From positions 1-7,304 of the forward strand of contig JAHHRJ010000075.1 in assembly GCA_020025885.1 (NCBI GenBank): 7,304 nt of DNA, read 5' to 3'. Source of the stretch: Butyricicoccus sp. (GTDB lineage: Bacteria; Bacillota; Clostridia; Oscillospirales; Butyricicoccaceae). Below, piece after piece: positions 7,226 to 7,304 of this stretch. Each line of letters starts with the position of its first letter. The stretch's first letter is position 1. Under the pieces are notes generated by a model. The model was not told where the DNA came from. It did not search any database and saw only the letters and a list, made by a program, of their open reading frames with translations. Position numbers and translations under genes: made by a program.

Positions 7226-7302
7226 GCGCCGATAGCTCAGCTGGATAGAGTGTTTGGCTACGAACCAAAAGGTCGGGGGTTCGAATCCCTTTCGGCGTAC
7301 CA
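7226..7302 (+). tRNA. tRNA-Arg (anticodon ACG)
   Basis: A full cloverleaf can be folded. The acceptor stem is 7226-7232 with 7292-7298, and the D-stem is GCTC (7235-7238) with GAGT (7248-7251). The anticodon stem TTTGG/CCAAA (7253-7257, 7265-7269) encloses loop CTACGAA with anticodon ACG at 7260-7262. The variable loop is AGGTC, and the T-stem GGGGG/CCCTT encloses loop TTCGAAT. The discriminator is A73 (7299), followed by an encoded CCA (7300-7302). A20 in the D-loop and C35 are known arginine identity elements. A34 should be deaminated to inosine (by TadA), so the tRNA reads CGU, CGC and CGA; CGT and CGC codons are common in addA and addB. Wobble pairs occur at G1:U72, G10:U25, G49:U65 and G50:U64. 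It has its own promoter and is not co-transcribed with addBA. Further tRNAs could follow beyond the window. Confidence 0.97.
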
Positions 7303-7304
7303 AA

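Overview
This window carries a complete two-gene operon for the AddAB (RexAB-type) recombination helicase-nuclease, followed by a separately transcribed tRNA-Arg gene, all on the + strand. The host is probably a member of the Bacillota. It has the addB-then-addA order, strong Shine-Dalgarno sites, the AddB iron-sulfur cysteines and a tRNA with an encoded CCA end. Base composition is mixed (near 50% GC by eye), and the proteins are rich in Ala, Arg and Glu. That is more like a gut Clostridia lineage (Oscillospirales-like) than a low-GC Bacillus or Streptococcus, but this placement is inference.

Layout: 1-186 is a non-coding leader with a small AT-rich hairpin, a weak sigma-A-like promoter candidate and a good ribosome binding site. 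Positions 187-3588 encode AddB (1133 aa) and 3569-7090 encode AddA (1173 aa). The two genes overlap by 20 bases, with addA's ribosome binding site inside the end of addB, so translational coupling is likely. A strong rho-independent hairpin terminator (7109-7157) ends the operon. A near-consensus promoter (7178-7206, extended -10) then drives tRNA-Arg(ACG) at 7226-7302, two bases before the window ends.

Together AddA and AddB bind double-strand DNA ends, unwind and degrade them, and at a Chi sequence switch to producing a 3' single strand for RecA loading. AddA supplies the 3'-5' motor and one nuclease. AddB supplies the Chi-scanning, helicase-like but motor-dead module, the second nuclease and the Fe-S domain. 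All catalytic motifs expected of both subunits are visible, and neither gene shows a frameshift or truncation.

This is mainly ordinary chromosomal housekeeping sequence, and I did not find a convincing undescribed system. The points worth a second look are small. A G7 run in addA forms an in-frame G_GGG_GGG heptamer with a hairpin 7 nt downstream, and the -1 frame stops at once, just after the helicase motifs. An A8 run in addB could similarly remove the Fe-S cysteines. A perfect -10 box over the addA stop could start a very short terminated RNA. The tRNA has several wobble pairs, including G1:U72. AGCGG (the B. subtilis Chi sequence) is strongly skewed to the coding strand.
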